A stretch of 21,858 bases of DNA from an uncultured Acidimicrobiaceae bacterium (GCA_903904615.1 CAIVDG010000368.1:1-21858), one strand, 5' to 3'. Counted from the first letter of the stretch, positions 1 to 8,398 are shown. Notes: generated from the letters alone by a model not told the origin. Program-made: numbers and translations.

Positions 1-3000
1 AACATGCAACAACGTGATGCCAACTGTTTCGGAACCCTTCACTTCGGGAACCAAGATGACGGAACGGCCATCTTTGCGTCCACGTGCCACCAACAATTCT
101 TGTTCAGCAGCAACTCGACGCTTTGTACCCACCAAGTGCGAATTGCCGTCCACACGAGAAGACAACTGCAGTGCAATTCCTCCGCGTTCAACAATGGCGA
201 TAGTGGCGGTTCCTGATTGTGGGTCTCCTTCAATGGAGTACCGCGTGAAACCCACAACCGATTCAACTGCTGGGTCAAGCGCAGCGAGAACCTTCAGTGT
301 TTCGTATGGCAGTTGTTCACGTGCAGCGCCAGCATCGACAACTGCGCGGACAAGCGCACGGTCCAGCAAGCCTTCTTCGCTGCGAGAAATTCCAACAGTG
401 ACAGTTTTTGCTTGATGCTTGATGGCGTCAATGGGGCGAGTGAGCTCATCGATTCCGCGTGTGAGCGCTGCCAACAAGTCGTCCAACAACACAGCGGGAG
501 ATGACACACGACCCGTTTCGCGTTGGTACGCCTGCAGAGGGTGTGGCCCGGTGACAATGCGCAACAACGACACAATGCGCACAGCAGTCGATGCTTCGAG
601 GTTGCCGTCGTATTGACCAGTATGAAGTGCGGAATAGAAATGTTGCGCAACCGACACAATGTCTCGCTCAATTCGACGCAAGGCGTCGTCGCCCGTGCCG
701 CCACGCCCAACAATGACTTCCACCACTTCGCGTAATTGGCGCAAGGGTCGGGCAAGTTCATCGATAGCGAGAGCTGCTTCGTAACCGAAGAGATGACCAG
801 CCATGGAGGACAACACAAAAGCGATGGCAGGGTCCGATTCTGGAACTGCAATAACGGCTGCTGCAGATTCAAAACGAGTTTCACCTTCGGTGGCAATCAC
901 AATGGGAATGGCCTTGTGTGCCTTAAAGATGGCGACTTCTTTGGCCACGTCGGTGGCTGTGCCTTCTGACAATCCGGCAGCACACACAAGAATCATTGGT
1001 TCACACGACAAGTCGATGTGTTTCTTGTCTTCGGTGACATCGCACGAGATGGACTTGTAACACAGTTCTGACAATTTGATGCGAACTTCGTGCGCCGCAA
1101 CGGTGTTGGGGCCGTTACCCACAACAGCCCAATATCTGCGTGCGGGGGCATAGCGCCGAGCAATTGCCCCAATCTCGGAACGCTGCGCAATGACTGCCTG
1201 CATTGCTTCAGGCATTGACAACAACGACAACAGAATGCGATGCATGCGATCAGCATCGACATGGCCAGTAGCCCGCGCGATAGCGCACGACAAGATTGCG
1301 CCCGCTGCAACTTGTGCATAGAACGCCTTGGTGCTGGCGACGCTCATCTCAACGTCGCGACCGTCGGATGTGTAATACACACCATGTGCTTTGCTTGCCA
1401 GTTCGCTTCCCCGGCGGTTCACAATGGCCAACACAGCGGCGCCACGTGATGCAACAAGGTCCACAGTTCGGTTGGTGTCGGTAGTAGTTCCGCTTTGGCT
1501 TACGGCAATGACCAACATGTCAGACATGTCGGCTTCCATTGCGAAACCAGACAGTTCTGTTGCTGTAAGAGCTTCCACATGGATGGAAGACCCAAGCAAC
1601 GAGGTGAGAACTGGAACAAGAGATGTGCCAGCAACAGCAGCTGTTCCCTGACCAATAACGCGTATGCGTGTGATGGAACCATTAGCCAAACGATCACGAA
1701 CTGCCTGCGGCAGTGTCAGTTCGTCGAGATCGGGCACCAGAAGCCCACCGACTTCGTCGGTGCGCCCACGAATGGTCTTGCGGAAACTGCGTGGCGCTTC
1801 ACCAATTTCTTTCAACAAGAAATGTGGGGAGTCTCCGCGGTCGATATCGCGAGTAGTCACTTCAGCGGTGGCAACAACTTCTTGCGTCAATGGAATTGGT
1901 GTGCCGTCGTAGGAGAACATGCGAACACCGTCGAGAGTGCCAGCAGCATGACCCAAGAGCTGAACAACTTGACCACGTGTTGATGGCTGATCGGCAACCA
2001 ACGGAGTTTCGCCATCGAGACGAATGAAGTGGACGGTCTCTTCTACGGTTCCGTACGGTTCGCTGGCAACAATGAATCGATCTTCTGCCAATCCCACATA
2101 CAAGCCTTGACCACTTCCGTACAACGCCAAATACATGTTGTCTGGTTCGTCTGCTGCGCAGTATCCGATGGCAACAGAGCCTTCAAACTGTGTGACCGCG
2201 TTCAAGAATGCTTGCAAGGTTGTTGATCCAGACGAACGACCACGGTCGACCAGTGCGGGAATGACCTTTGCATCTGTTGTGATGGGATCGGCAAAACGCA
2301 AATTATGGCGTGCCTTCAGGTCTGCGTGATTGTCGACGTCTCCGTTCAATACGGCGACCGAGACCAGGTCTTGCGCAGACGACAGTTCTTCGCCATTCAC
2401 CGGGTGGGCGTTGGGTTCAGAGATAATGCCCACACTCGCCCACCGTGTGTGACCCAGCACCGATGTGCGAGCTCCTTCAATTGCGAGGACCCGTCGCAAC
2501 ACATCGTCACTTGCAAGTGACTCGCGCATGTGGCGCGTGTTGTCACCAAGTTCACCAATTTCTGCGGCTGCCTTGTACACAAACACCACGGTGTTGCCAG
2601 AATGACGAACACTCTTGTCTGTGAACAACGGATCTGTGGAGCGTTCTGTGACAGCCTGCGCAATGTCTGCAGGAAGTGACGGAACCGTGACAAGAACACT
2701 GATGCCCGCTGAGTCTCGACCACGAACTTCCATGCGATCAATGGCTGACAATGCCTGCTGAATGCTGAGGTAACCCGCCAGCGATGACACCGACGCATTT
2801 CGGCCAGCAAGCGCATGCACGGCATCGGCTGTACGCAAACGATCGCGTCGCAATGCCCACGACGCATCTTTCACACGCGACAACGCAGACGCTTGGGCAT
2901 CGAGTGTGATCGTGTCAGCGTGTAAAGCGTCGATGCGACGCTCTTCTGCATCGGCCATGGCGTCGATGATGTCGAGTCGAGACACAATGTCGGATGCCAG

Positions 3001-3192
3001 CGACAGGTTGCCAGCAAGCGCTTGAATACCTGCATCGCCACGCAGTAACTGGTCTGCGGCCATGAGGGCATCGGCCACATCGCGCACATTGGTTCCGGCA
3101 GCGACGGCCGCATCGAGCAACTGAAGAATGTCAGCGCGAGACGGTGCAGTACGGGTTCCTGGCTTGGGGAGGATTCCGATAATTCCGCACAT
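1..3192 (-). CDS. glmS: Giant glutamine--fructose-6-phosphate aminotransferase (GlmS), 3' end outside the window
   Basis: Makes glucosamine-6-phosphate from fructose-6-phosphate and glutamine, the entry step to UDP-GlcNAc and peptidoglycan. I translated the frame from ATG at 3192 to base 1: 1064 codons with no stop, so the gene is cut by the window edge. The usual family length is about 610. Glutaminase part: nucleophile Cys2 (MCGIIGI), RGRDSAG 157-163, HTRW 248-251, NAHP 261-264, oxyanion Asn283-Gly284, Asp307. Linker HFLLKEI 457-463. First SIS domain: SQSGTTTDT 565-573 and VASTKAF 618-624. Second SIS domain: Glu709 and His725, with the same 16-residue spacing as E. coli Glu488/His504. An AKTVTV motif at 928-933 resembles the C-terminal AKSVTVE tail, which makes Lys929 the probable Lys603 equivalent. 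Extra sequence lies at about 14-150, 170-240 and 812-912 and after 934; I cannot assign a function to it. The gene starts 30 nt after glmM and the Shine-Dalgarno sequence is weak. Confidence 0.9.
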   Translation of the reverse strand, partial: MCGIIGILPKPGTRTAPSRADILQLLDAAVAAGTNVRDVADALMAADQLLRGDAGIQALAGNLSLASDIVSRLDIIDAMADAEERRIDALHADTITLDAQASALSRVKDASWALRRDRLRTADAVHALAGRNASVSSLAGYLSIQQALSAIDRMEVRGRDSAGISVLVTVPSLPADIAQAVTERSTDPLFTDKSVRHSGNTVVFVYKAAAEIGELGDNTRHMRESLASDDVLRRVLAIEGARTSVLGHTRWASVGIISEPNAHPVNGEELSSAQDLVSVAVLNGDVDNHADLKARHNLRFADPITTDAKVIPALVDRGRSSGSTTLQAFLNAVTQFEGSVAIGYCAADEPDNMYLALYGSGQGLYVGLAEDRFIVASEPYGTVEETVHFIRLDGETPLVADQPSTRGQVVQLLGHAAGTLDGVRMFSYDGTPIPLTQEVVATAEVTTRDIDRGDSPHFLLKEIGEAPRSFRKTIRGRTDEVGGLLVPDLDELTLPQAVRDRLANGSITRIRVIGQGTAAVAGTSLVPVLTSLLGSSIHVEALTATELSGFAMEADMSDMLVIAVSQSGTTTDTNRTVDLVASRGAAVLAIVNRRGSELASKAHGVYYTSDGRDVEMSVASTKAFYAQVAAGAILSCAIARATGHVDADRMHRILLSLLSMPEAMQAVIAQRSEIGAIARRYAPARRYWAVVGNGPNTVAAHEVRIKLSELCYKSISCDVTEDKKHIDLSCEPMILVCAAGLSEGTATDVAKEVAIFKAHKAIPIVIATEGETRFESAAAVIAVPESDPAIAFVLSSMAGHLFGYEAALAIDELARPLRQLREVVEVIVGRGGTGDDALRRIERDIVSVAQHFYSALHTGQYDGNLEASTAVRIVSLLRIVTGPHPLQAYQRETGRVSSPAVLLDDLLAALTRGIDELTRPIDAIKHQAKTVTVGISRSEEGLLDRALVRAVVDAGAAREQLPYETLKVLAALDPAVESVVGFTRYSIEGDPQSGTATIAIVERGGIALQLSSRVDGNSHLVGTKRRVAAEQELLVARGRKDGRSVILVPEVKGSETVGITLLHV

Positions 3193-3222
3193 AGTGAAAG
3201 GTTACGACAGTGAGGACTGCCG

Positions 3223-4554
3223 CTAGTGCGCACCCTCTATTGCGCCACCGTGAACTGCAATAAGTGCAGCAGCGAGATGCAAAGCGGTGGTTTTTGCCAC
3301 TTCTTCATCCACTGCTTCCACCATGACACGCACCAAAGGTTCGGTACCCGACGGACGAACAAGAACACGTCCTGAATCACCGAGAGACTCCTCTACTGCT
3401 TCAATTGCCAATGCAATATCGGCAACGGGATCGTGCACTTTCTCTTCGGTTCGTACATTGACCAACACTTGTGGATACGACTGCATGATGGTGGCCGCTT
3501 CATCAAGTGATGTTTGCGTACGCCCCAAGTATTCACACAAGATGAGTGCAGCTACTAACCCGTCTCCCGTCGTTGCATGAGCACGATGAATAATGTGACC
3601 ACTTTGTTCGCCACCAAGCACAAAGTCGTACTCCTCTAATGCGGACAACACGCTACGGTCTCCCACTGGCGTGACAACAACATCGATACCCAATTCATCC
3701 ATTGCACGATGGAAACCAACGTTGGTCATGACCGTGACAGCGAGGCCTTTGTTGCGCAGCAATCCGCGTTGCACAGAATCTGATGCGGCAATAGCCATGA
3801 TGAAATCTCCATCGACCACCATGCCAGATGCGGTGACCGCCATCAGTCGATCTCCGTCGCCATCAAATGCGATTCCAATGTCGGCACGTTCTTGCAGTAC
3901 GCGCGCGATGAGACCATCTACATGAGTGGCCCCACATGCATCGTTGATGTTGCGACCATTTGGTTGGTCGTTCATTGACACCACGGTTGCTCCGGCGGCC
4001 TGAAATACCTGTGGTGCAACGTGAGACATTGCACCGTTGGCGTTATCTAACACCACAACGAGACCACTCAAAGATGCACCCACAATGTTGAGGCGATGCG
4101 CGGCGTATTCCTCCACCACGGATGCGGCATCGTGTTCTGTTCCCAGCGCAACGGGAGCCGGCTCTGCAATCAGGGCATGCCACACGCGTTCAATCTCAAT
4201 TTGATCTGCATCACTTAACTTGGAACCACCAGAAGCAAACACTTTGATGCCGTTGTCGGTCCATGGGTTGTGCGATGCGGTCACCGCTATTCCCACCCAC
4301 TCGTGTCGTTCGGCAGCAAATGCAACTGCAGGAGTTGGCGCAATGCCCAAAAGGTGTACAGGGGTGCCTTCTGCGGCACAGCCATCAACAATTGCTTGCT
4401 GCAGCACTACGCCACTTTCACGCGTATCTCTACCTACAACAACAGCCGTTGGTTGCAATACACGTACAACGGCGCGCGCGAGGTCACGTGAAAGTGCAGG
4501 AGTGAGTTCGTCGAGAGCGACTCCACGGACACCGTCGGTACCGAAGTGAAGCAT
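3223..4554 (-). CDS. glmM: Phosphoglucosamine mutase GlmM
   Basis: Converts glucosamine-6-phosphate to glucosamine-1-phosphate in the cytoplasm, the step after GlmS on the way to UDP-GlcNAc. The 443 residues match the family length (about 445). The N-terminus FGTDGVRG is typical. The phosphoserine loop TASHNP places the catalytic serine at Ser94, the metal-binding loop DGDGDR lies at 231-236, and the phosphate-binding RPSGTEPLVRV loop is near the C-terminus. All four alpha-D-phosphohexomutase domains appear intact. The ATG at 4554 has AAGGAA about 6 nt upstream. It lies 44 nt after rpsI and 30 nt before glmS, so the two amino-sugar enzymes are probably co-transcribed with rplM and rpsI. Confidence 0.96.
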   Translation of the reverse strand: MLHFGTDGVRGVALDELTPALSRDLARAVVRVLQPTAVVVGRDTRESGVVLQQAIVDGCAAEGTPVHLLGIAPTPAVAFAAERHEWVGIAVTASHNPWTDNGIKVFASGGSKLSDADQIEIERVWHALIAEPAPVALGTEHDAASVVEEYAAHRLNIVGASLSGLVVVLDNANGAMSHVAPQVFQAAGATVVSMNDQPNGRNINDACGATHVDGLIARVLQERADIGIAFDGDGDRLMAVTASGMVVDGDFIMAIAASDSVQRGLLRNKGLAVTVMTNVGFHRAMDELGIDVVVTPVGDRSVLSALEEYDFVLGGEQSGHIIHRAHATTGDGLVAALILCEYLGRTQTSLDEAATIMQSYPQVLVNVRTEEKVHDPVADIALAIEAVEESLGDSGRVLVRPSGTEPLVRVMVEAVDEEVAKTTALHLAAALIAVHGGAIEGAH

Positions 4555-4598
4555 GATGGTTCCTTACGCGACTGCGCAGAGCGCAGCGCACACGCGAA

Positions 4599-4994
4599 TC
4601 AGCGCTTGGTGAACTGTGGCGCCTTACGCGCCTTCTTGAGGCCGTACTTCTTGCTTTCCTTGCGACGTGCGTCGCGAGTAAGAAGACCGGCCTTCTTCAG
4701 AGCAGGACGTGACTCTGGGTCGAGCTCGATAAGTGAGCGTGCAATTGCCATACGCAATGCACCTGCTTGACCATTAACGCCACCACCAAAGATGTTTGCG
4801 GAAATGTCGAACGATGTTTCACGATCGGTGACGCGAAGAGCCTCGGTAACAACCATGCGCTGTGTTGCGGTTGGGAAGTACACCTCGATGGGCTTGCCAT
4901 TAACGGTGATTGTTCCGGTGCCTGCGCGAAGAACGGCGCGTGCCACTGCTTCTTTACGACGACCAGTTGTTTGTGTGAGAGGTGCGTTAGCCAC
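4599..4994 (-). CDS. rpsI: 30S ribosomal protein S9
   Basis: Small-subunit protein whose C-terminal tail reaches the P-site tRNA. The protein has 131 residues, a normal length. The N-terminal TGRRKEAVARA stretch and the strongly basic end, finishing in QFTKR, are the family hallmarks; the final Arg is the residue that contacts the P-site anticodon stem in known structures. The start is GTG (4994-4992), with TAGGAG about 6 nt upstream, and no ATG lies nearby. It sits 17 nt behind rplM, the usual L13-S9 pair, and 44 nt before glmM. Confidence 0.97.
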   Translation of the reverse strand: MANAPLTQTTGRRKEAVARAVLRAGTGTITVNGKPIEVYFPTATQRMVVTEALRVTDRETSFDISANIFGGGVNGQAGALRMAIARSLIELDPESRPALKKAGLLTRDARRKESKKYGLKKARKAPQFTKR

Positions 4995-5011
4995 GATGAC
5001 TCCTAAGTAGA

Positions 5012-5458
5012 TCAGCGAGCCTTGGCGGCGCTGAGATCGAGAACGACGGGGGACTGTGCTGCATGCGGATGCTCTGCACCTGGGTACACCTTGAGCTTCT
5101 TTACCATCTGACGACCAAGTGGTCCCTTTGGCAACATGCCTGCAACGGAACGCGTGATTGCGTCGGCTGGCTTACGGTTCAAAAGGTTTTGGTATGTCTC
5201 GCTCTTCAGACCACCTGGGTAACCGGAGTAGGTGTACACCATGTTCTTTTCTGCTTTGCCAGATGTCATGACGATCTTTGATGCGTTGATGATGATGACG
5301 TGGTCACCCATGTCCATGTGTGGTGCAAAAACTGGCTTGTGCTTGCCGCGCAAGATGCGCGCAACTTCTGTGCAGAGACGACCAAGAACTAGGCCTTCGG
5401 CATCGACGATGTGCCAGGCGCGTTGTACTTCGCTTGCTTTCGGTGAATAGGTACGCAT
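5012..5458 (-). CDS. rplM: 50S ribosomal protein L13
   Basis: Early-assembly protein of the large subunit that binds 23S rRNA. The protein has 148 residues, as usual for the family (about 142-150). The N-terminus TYSPKASEVQRAWHIVDAEG, the HMDMGDHVIIINA segment and the C-terminal KVYPGAEHPHAAQ segment are classic L13 features. The ATG at 5458 has AAGGAAG about 6 nt upstream. This gene opens a separate block (rplM-rpsI-glmM-glmS): 149 nt separate it from truA, and that gap holds a promoter candidate and a G/C-tract leader described separately. Confidence 0.97.
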   Translation of the reverse strand: MRTYSPKASEVQRAWHIVDAEGLVLGRLCTEVARILRGKHKPVFAPHMDMGDHVIIINASKIVMTSGKAEKNMVYTYSGYPGGLKSETYQNLLNRKPADAITRSVAGMLPKGPLGRQMVKKLKVYPGAEHPHAAQSPVVLDLSAAKAR

Positions 5459-5510
5459 GAGACTTCCTTAGTGGGGGCCTTTCGGGGCCGCCGGACCCCA
5501 AATAGGGGGC
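5459..5510 (-). promoter_or_regulatory. Putative structured leader of rplM
   Basis: On the minus strand this leader has one G4 tract (5499-5496) that can pair with any of three C tracts: 5509-5505 just upstream (5-nt loop), 5487-5484 (8-nt loop, with a TT/AA extension), or 5477-5473 next to the ribosome-binding site. Only one of these stems can form at a time. That layout would suit a switch acting on rplM translation or on transcription. Known Firmicutes and E. coli L13 leaders are autoregulatory, but I see no sequence match to them. The structure was folded by eye only. Confidence 0.35.
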
Positions 5511-5516
5511 TTAGTA

Positions 5517-5546
5517 AGGATAGGGGCGTTTTCTGCCCTACGGCAA
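5517..5546 (-). promoter_or_regulatory. Candidate promoter of rplM-rpsI-glmM-glmS
   Basis: Minus-strand TTGCCG (5546-5541) and TATCCT (5522-5517) are separated by 18 nt, resembling a housekeeping-sigma promoter. Transcription would start near 5510 and give a leader of about 50 nt before rplM. The 149-nt gap, large for this cluster, supports a transcription start here. There are no expression data, so this is inference from sequence. Confidence 0.4.
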
Positions 5547-5607
5547 CCGAAAAAATGGGATACCCGTCAGACAATGATGAGAGAACTCCCGCAGAATTGC
5601 AGGCTTT

Positions 5608-6396
5608 CTAGGGGTGGACTCGTTCGCCGTCGTAGCCCACGTCCCACAGCACCAAGCCCTGGGGTGGGGCCACGGGTGAGCCGTGATTTCTGTTGCCCGC
5701 CAGCATGACAGCTCTGGTGTCGCTGGCGGGGCGCTTGCCCAGGCCCACGTCCACCAAAAAGCCCACCAGGCTGCGCACCATTTGGTGGCAAAAGGCATTG
5801 GCGCGAATCTCGAACACCACCATGCCCTCCCCTTCATCTCGCCAGGTGGCGTTGAAGACGTATCGGTTCATTGACGCTTCGGGTTCACCGTCTGGCGTGT
5901 CGGGCTTGCGGCAAAACGCAGCGAAGTTGTGTTCGCCAATGATTGCGTCAGACGCCAAGTTCATGAGTTGAACCGATAGGGGCCGCCACACATGCCACGA
6001 ACGATCTAGCAACATGGGATTGGGTTGCGCATCGTTCCACACCGTGTACCTGTAGCGACGCCACGTTGCACTACGGCGCGCGTCAAAGTGTTCATCAACC
6101 CATTGCGCATCTGTTACTGAAATGTGTGGTGCGCACATGCTGTTCACGCTGCGTATCAGCGTGTTGAGGTTGGTGTCGCTTGGCAAATCACACGACACCA
6201 CTTGAGCGCGTGCATGCACACCTGCATCGGTTCGACCTGCAGTGCTGATGCCGATGGATGTTTGTGTAATGACGTTCAACGCATTCACTAACTCACCTTC
6301 AACAGTGACTACGTCGTTGTTGATAGCAAAGCCATGAAAATGTGCGCCGTGATACGACACATGCAAACGGGCCCGCCGTGTGGCGGGCCCGTTCAT
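5608..6396 (-). CDS. truA: tRNA pseudouridine synthase A (TruA)
   Basis: Converts uridines 38-40 of the tRNA anticodon arm to pseudouridine. From the ATG at 6396 the protein has 262 residues, normal for TruA. The motif AGRTDAGVHARAQV carries the catalytic aspartate (Asp57 in this numbering), RSATWRRYRYTVW lies mid-protein, and FCHQMVRSLVGFLVDVG is the conserved C-terminal motif. An ATG at 6417 would add MEPEENV but has no recognisable Shine-Dalgarno; the ATG at 6396 has GGAAG about 8 nt upstream, so I prefer it. A 12-bp GC-rich hairpin begins immediately after this start codon. The gene follows rplQ by 12-32 nt, as is common in bacteria. Translation may depend on coupling to rplQ or on hairpin opening. 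Confidence 0.93.
   Translation of the reverse strand: MNGPATRRARLHVSYHGAHFHGFAINNDVVTVEGELVNALNVITQTSIGISTAGRTDAGVHARAQVVSCDLPSDTNLNTLIRSVNSMCAPHISVTDAQWVDEHFDARRSATWRRYRYTVWNDAQPNPMLLDRSWHVWRPLSVQLMNLASDAIIGEHNFAAFCRKPDTPDGEPEASMNRYVFNATWRDEGEGMVVFEIRANAFCHQMVRSLVGFLVDVGLGKRPASDTRAVMLAGNRNHGSPVAPPQGLVLWDVGYDGERVHP
6366..6393 (-). other. 12-bp GC-rich hairpin at the 5' end of truA
   Basis: Perfect inverted repeat: arms 6366-6377 and 6382-6393 with a 4-nt loop (6378-6381). Nearly every pair is G-C. On the minus-strand RNA it starts directly after the ATG at 6396 and encodes residues NGPATRRAR. Only three Ts follow, so it is not a classical intrinsic terminator, though it could weaken read-through or initiation after rplQ. 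Confidence 0.6.
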
Positions 6397-6428
6397 TACG
6401 TTTTCTTCCGGTTCCATGACCGGTGGAA

Positions 6429-6800
6429 CTATCGCACCAGTTCGATGCGCGCCATTGGCGCAGCGTCACCCTGGCGGGTTCCGAGCTTCAAGATGCGTGT
6501 GTATCCGCCATTGCGTGCCATGTAGGCAGGCGCAATTTCGTTCACAAGCTTGTTGGTCATTTCCTTGTCACCGAGGTAACCCTGAATTTGGCGGATGCGG
6601 TGAATACGCATTGGGCCTTCTTCTTGGGCTTTCTTTGCCTTGGTGATGAGCTTTTCAGCAATAGGACGCAATGCCTTTGCCTTTGCTTCAGTGGTGGTGA
6701 TTCCCTCTGCAGCGAACAGCGATGCCGCCATGTTTGCCATGAGCAGACGCTGATGCGCAGCACTTCCGCCAAAGCGGGGGGCGCGACGTGGTGTTGCCAT
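6429..6800 (-). CDS. rplQ: 50S ribosomal protein L17
   Basis: Large-subunit protein near the exit tunnel. The 123 residues correspond to the bacterial core form (about 115-130), without the long acidic C-terminal tail seen in many Actinobacteria. The N-terminus is RAPRFGGSAAHQRLLMANM (the RKLGRTSAHRKAL region in other bacteria), followed by ITTTEAKAKALRPIAEKLITKAK and the C-terminal YTRILKLGTRQGDAAPMARIE motif. The ATG at 6800 has AAGGAG about 8 nt upstream. It follows rpoA by 24 nt, the standard arrangement at the end of the alpha operon. Confidence 0.97.
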   Translation of the reverse strand: MATPRRAPRFGGSAAHQRLLMANMAASLFAAEGITTTEAKAKALRPIAEKLITKAKKAQEEGPMRIHRIRQIQGYLGDKEMTNKLVNEIAPAYMARNGGYTRILKLGTRQGDAAPMARIELVR

Positions 6801-6824
6801 TGTGGTGCTCCTTGAGTTCCGAAA

Positions 6825-7757
6825 TTATGCGCGCAGCGAGAGGCCGCGCTCATCCAATTTCTGGATGATTTCGTCGAGGCTCTTCTGGCCAAAGTTGGTG
6901 ATGTTCAAAAGATCGTCGGTGCTCTTCAGAAGAAGTTCGCCGATGGTGTTGATCTGTCCGCGCTTGAGGCAGTTGCGTGGGCGCTCGCTGAGATCGAGAT
7001 CTTCAATAGGAAGGTCGAGGTCTGGCACGCCAACGTTTGCGCCGATTGGTTCGCTGAGTTCAAGTGCCTGTGGCTCTTCTGACAACGTTGCAATGAGATC
7101 GACAAGCGAACGCAATGTTGCTGCTGCAGATGCAAGAGCTTCACGTGGAGAAATTGAACCATCGGTCTCAATGTCGAGAATGAGGCGGTCGTAGTTGGTG
7201 CTTTGCGCAACGCGAGTTGGCTCTACATCGAACATGACGCGACGCACTGGCGAGAAGATTGCGTCGATGGGGATGACTCCGATGACGCGGCTTTCTGCAT
7301 CACGGTCGGTGGACATGTATCCGCGACCGCGCTCGATGGTGATGTCGAAACCAAGTTGTGCGCCGGCATTCAATGTTGCGAGGTGCAGTGATGGGTTCAA
7401 GATTTCAATGTCGGCGGTTGTTTGAATGTCGCCGGCCTTGAAGCTTGATGGTCCCTTTGCATCAACGCGAAGAACTACTGGCTCGTCGCTTTGAGAAACA
7501 ACAACAACATCCTTCAGGTTCATGATGAGTTCAGTGATGTCCTCGGTCATGCCCTTGATGGTGGTGAACTCGTGCTCTACACCGTCGAACTTGACGGTGG
7601 TGATTGCTGCACCAGGAATAGACGACAGCAATGTACGGCGCAACGAGTTACCAATGGTGTGGCCGAAGCCTGGCTCGAGTGGGCCGACAGCAAAACGCTG
7701 GCGTGTTGGATGGTCGTCGCCGATTGCTTCGACTGAAGGACGTTGGATGACAAGCAT
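6825..7757 (-). CDS. rpoA: DNA-directed RNA polymerase subunit alpha
   Basis: Scaffold subunit of RNA polymerase. The N-terminal domain (about 1-228) dimerises and contains GFGHTIGNSLRRTLLSSIPG, which binds beta and beta-prime. An acidic linker (about 229-254) leads to the C-terminal domain (255-310). There Arg259 and Asn262 (SERPRNCLKRG) and Gly290-Lys292-Ser293 align with E. coli Arg265, Asn268 and the GKKS loop, which contact UP elements and activators. At 310 residues it is slightly shorter than E. coli's 329, mostly at the extreme C-terminus. ATG at 7757, with AGGAG about 7 nt upstream. It lies between rpsD (29-nt gap) and rplQ (24-nt gap). Confidence 0.98.
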   Translation of the reverse strand: MLVIQRPSVEAIGDDHPTRQRFAVGPLEPGFGHTIGNSLRRTLLSSIPGAAITTVKFDGVEHEFTTIKGMTEDITELIMNLKDVVVVSQSDEPVVLRVDAKGPSSFKAGDIQTTADIEILNPSLHLATLNAGAQLGFDITIERGRGYMSTDRDAESRVIGVIPIDAIFSPVRRVMFDVEPTRVAQSTNYDRLILDIETDGSISPREALASAAATLRSLVDLIATLSEEPQALELSEPIGANVGVPDLDLPIEDLDLSERPRNCLKRGQINTIGELLLKSTDDLLNITNFGQKSLDEIIQKLDERGLSLRA

Positions 7758-7786
7758 GGTGCTCTCCTATGAAACGGCTGTGAAAA

Positions 7787-8398
7787 TTACTTGGAGTAAA
7801 GCTCAACGATGAGCTGCTCGCGGACGGGTACGTCGATGTGTTCGCGCTGTGGAAGATCGCGCACGGTGACTTGCTTGTCACCGGCTTCGAGCCAACCAAC
7901 GAGTGAACGATCGAGTGTGTCGATGTTGTGCTGGATCTGAATCATTTCTTTTGCCTTAGGCGACAAAGAAATAACTTGACCACGCTTTACGCGGTATGAC
8001 GCAATGTCAACGCGCTTGCCATCGACGTAGATGAGGCCGTGGTTAACGAACTGGCGAGCCTGCGGACGGGTGGAACCCCAACCTGCACGGAACACCACGT
8101 TGTCGAGACGCTGTTCAAGAAGACGCAACAAGTTTTCGCCGGTTGGACCTGCAAGACGGTTTGCTTCTTCGTATGTACGACGGAACTGACGCTCGAGAAC
8201 GCCGTAGATGTACTTCGCCTTTTGCTTTTCCTGCATCTGTGCGAGGTACTCAGAACCTGCGTTACGACGACGTGTACGACCGTGTGCACCTGGTGGGAAT
8301 GGACGACGATCGAGAGCCTTTGAGCCCTTCGCGTTTTCGAAAATGTTTGTGTTGAGGCGACGCGAAATGCGCACCTTCGGTCCGGTGTAACGGGCCAT
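7787..8398 (-). CDS. rpsD: 30S ribosomal protein S4
   Basis: Primary 16S rRNA-binding protein that nucleates assembly of the 30S body; in other bacteria it is also the translational repressor of the alpha operon. The 203 residues are normal. The start MARYTGPKVRISRR is typical, and there are no cysteines in the N-terminal region, so this is the zinc-free form. The S4 RNA-binding domain lies at about 92-155 (LEQRLDNVVFRAGWG ... ARQFVNHG). The stop of rpsK and this ATG are separated only by TC, with GGAGGAG inside the end of rpsK, so translation is probably coupled. Confidence 0.98.
   Translation of the reverse strand: MARYTGPKVRISRRLNTNIFENAKGSKALDRRPFPPGAHGRTRRRNAGSEYLAQMQEKQKAKYIYGVLERQFRRTYEEANRLAGPTGENLLRLLEQRLDNVVFRAGWGSTRPQARQFVNHGLIYVDGKRVDIASYRVKRGQVISLSPKAKEMIQIQHNIDTLDRSLVGWLEAGDKQVTVRDLPQREHIDVPVREQLIVELYSK

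Noticed and set aside
294..896. Minus-strand frame of 200 codons in a different frame from glmS
   Set aside because: Lies inside the continuous GlmS frame, which carries family motifs on both sides; this frame is Cys/Leu-rich and matches nothing.
2397..3233. Possible frameshift or broken glmS, because two out-of-frame ORFs cover its 5' part
   Set aside because: Direct codon-by-codon translation from 3192 stays open to base 1 with all motifs in one frame, so there is no frameshift.
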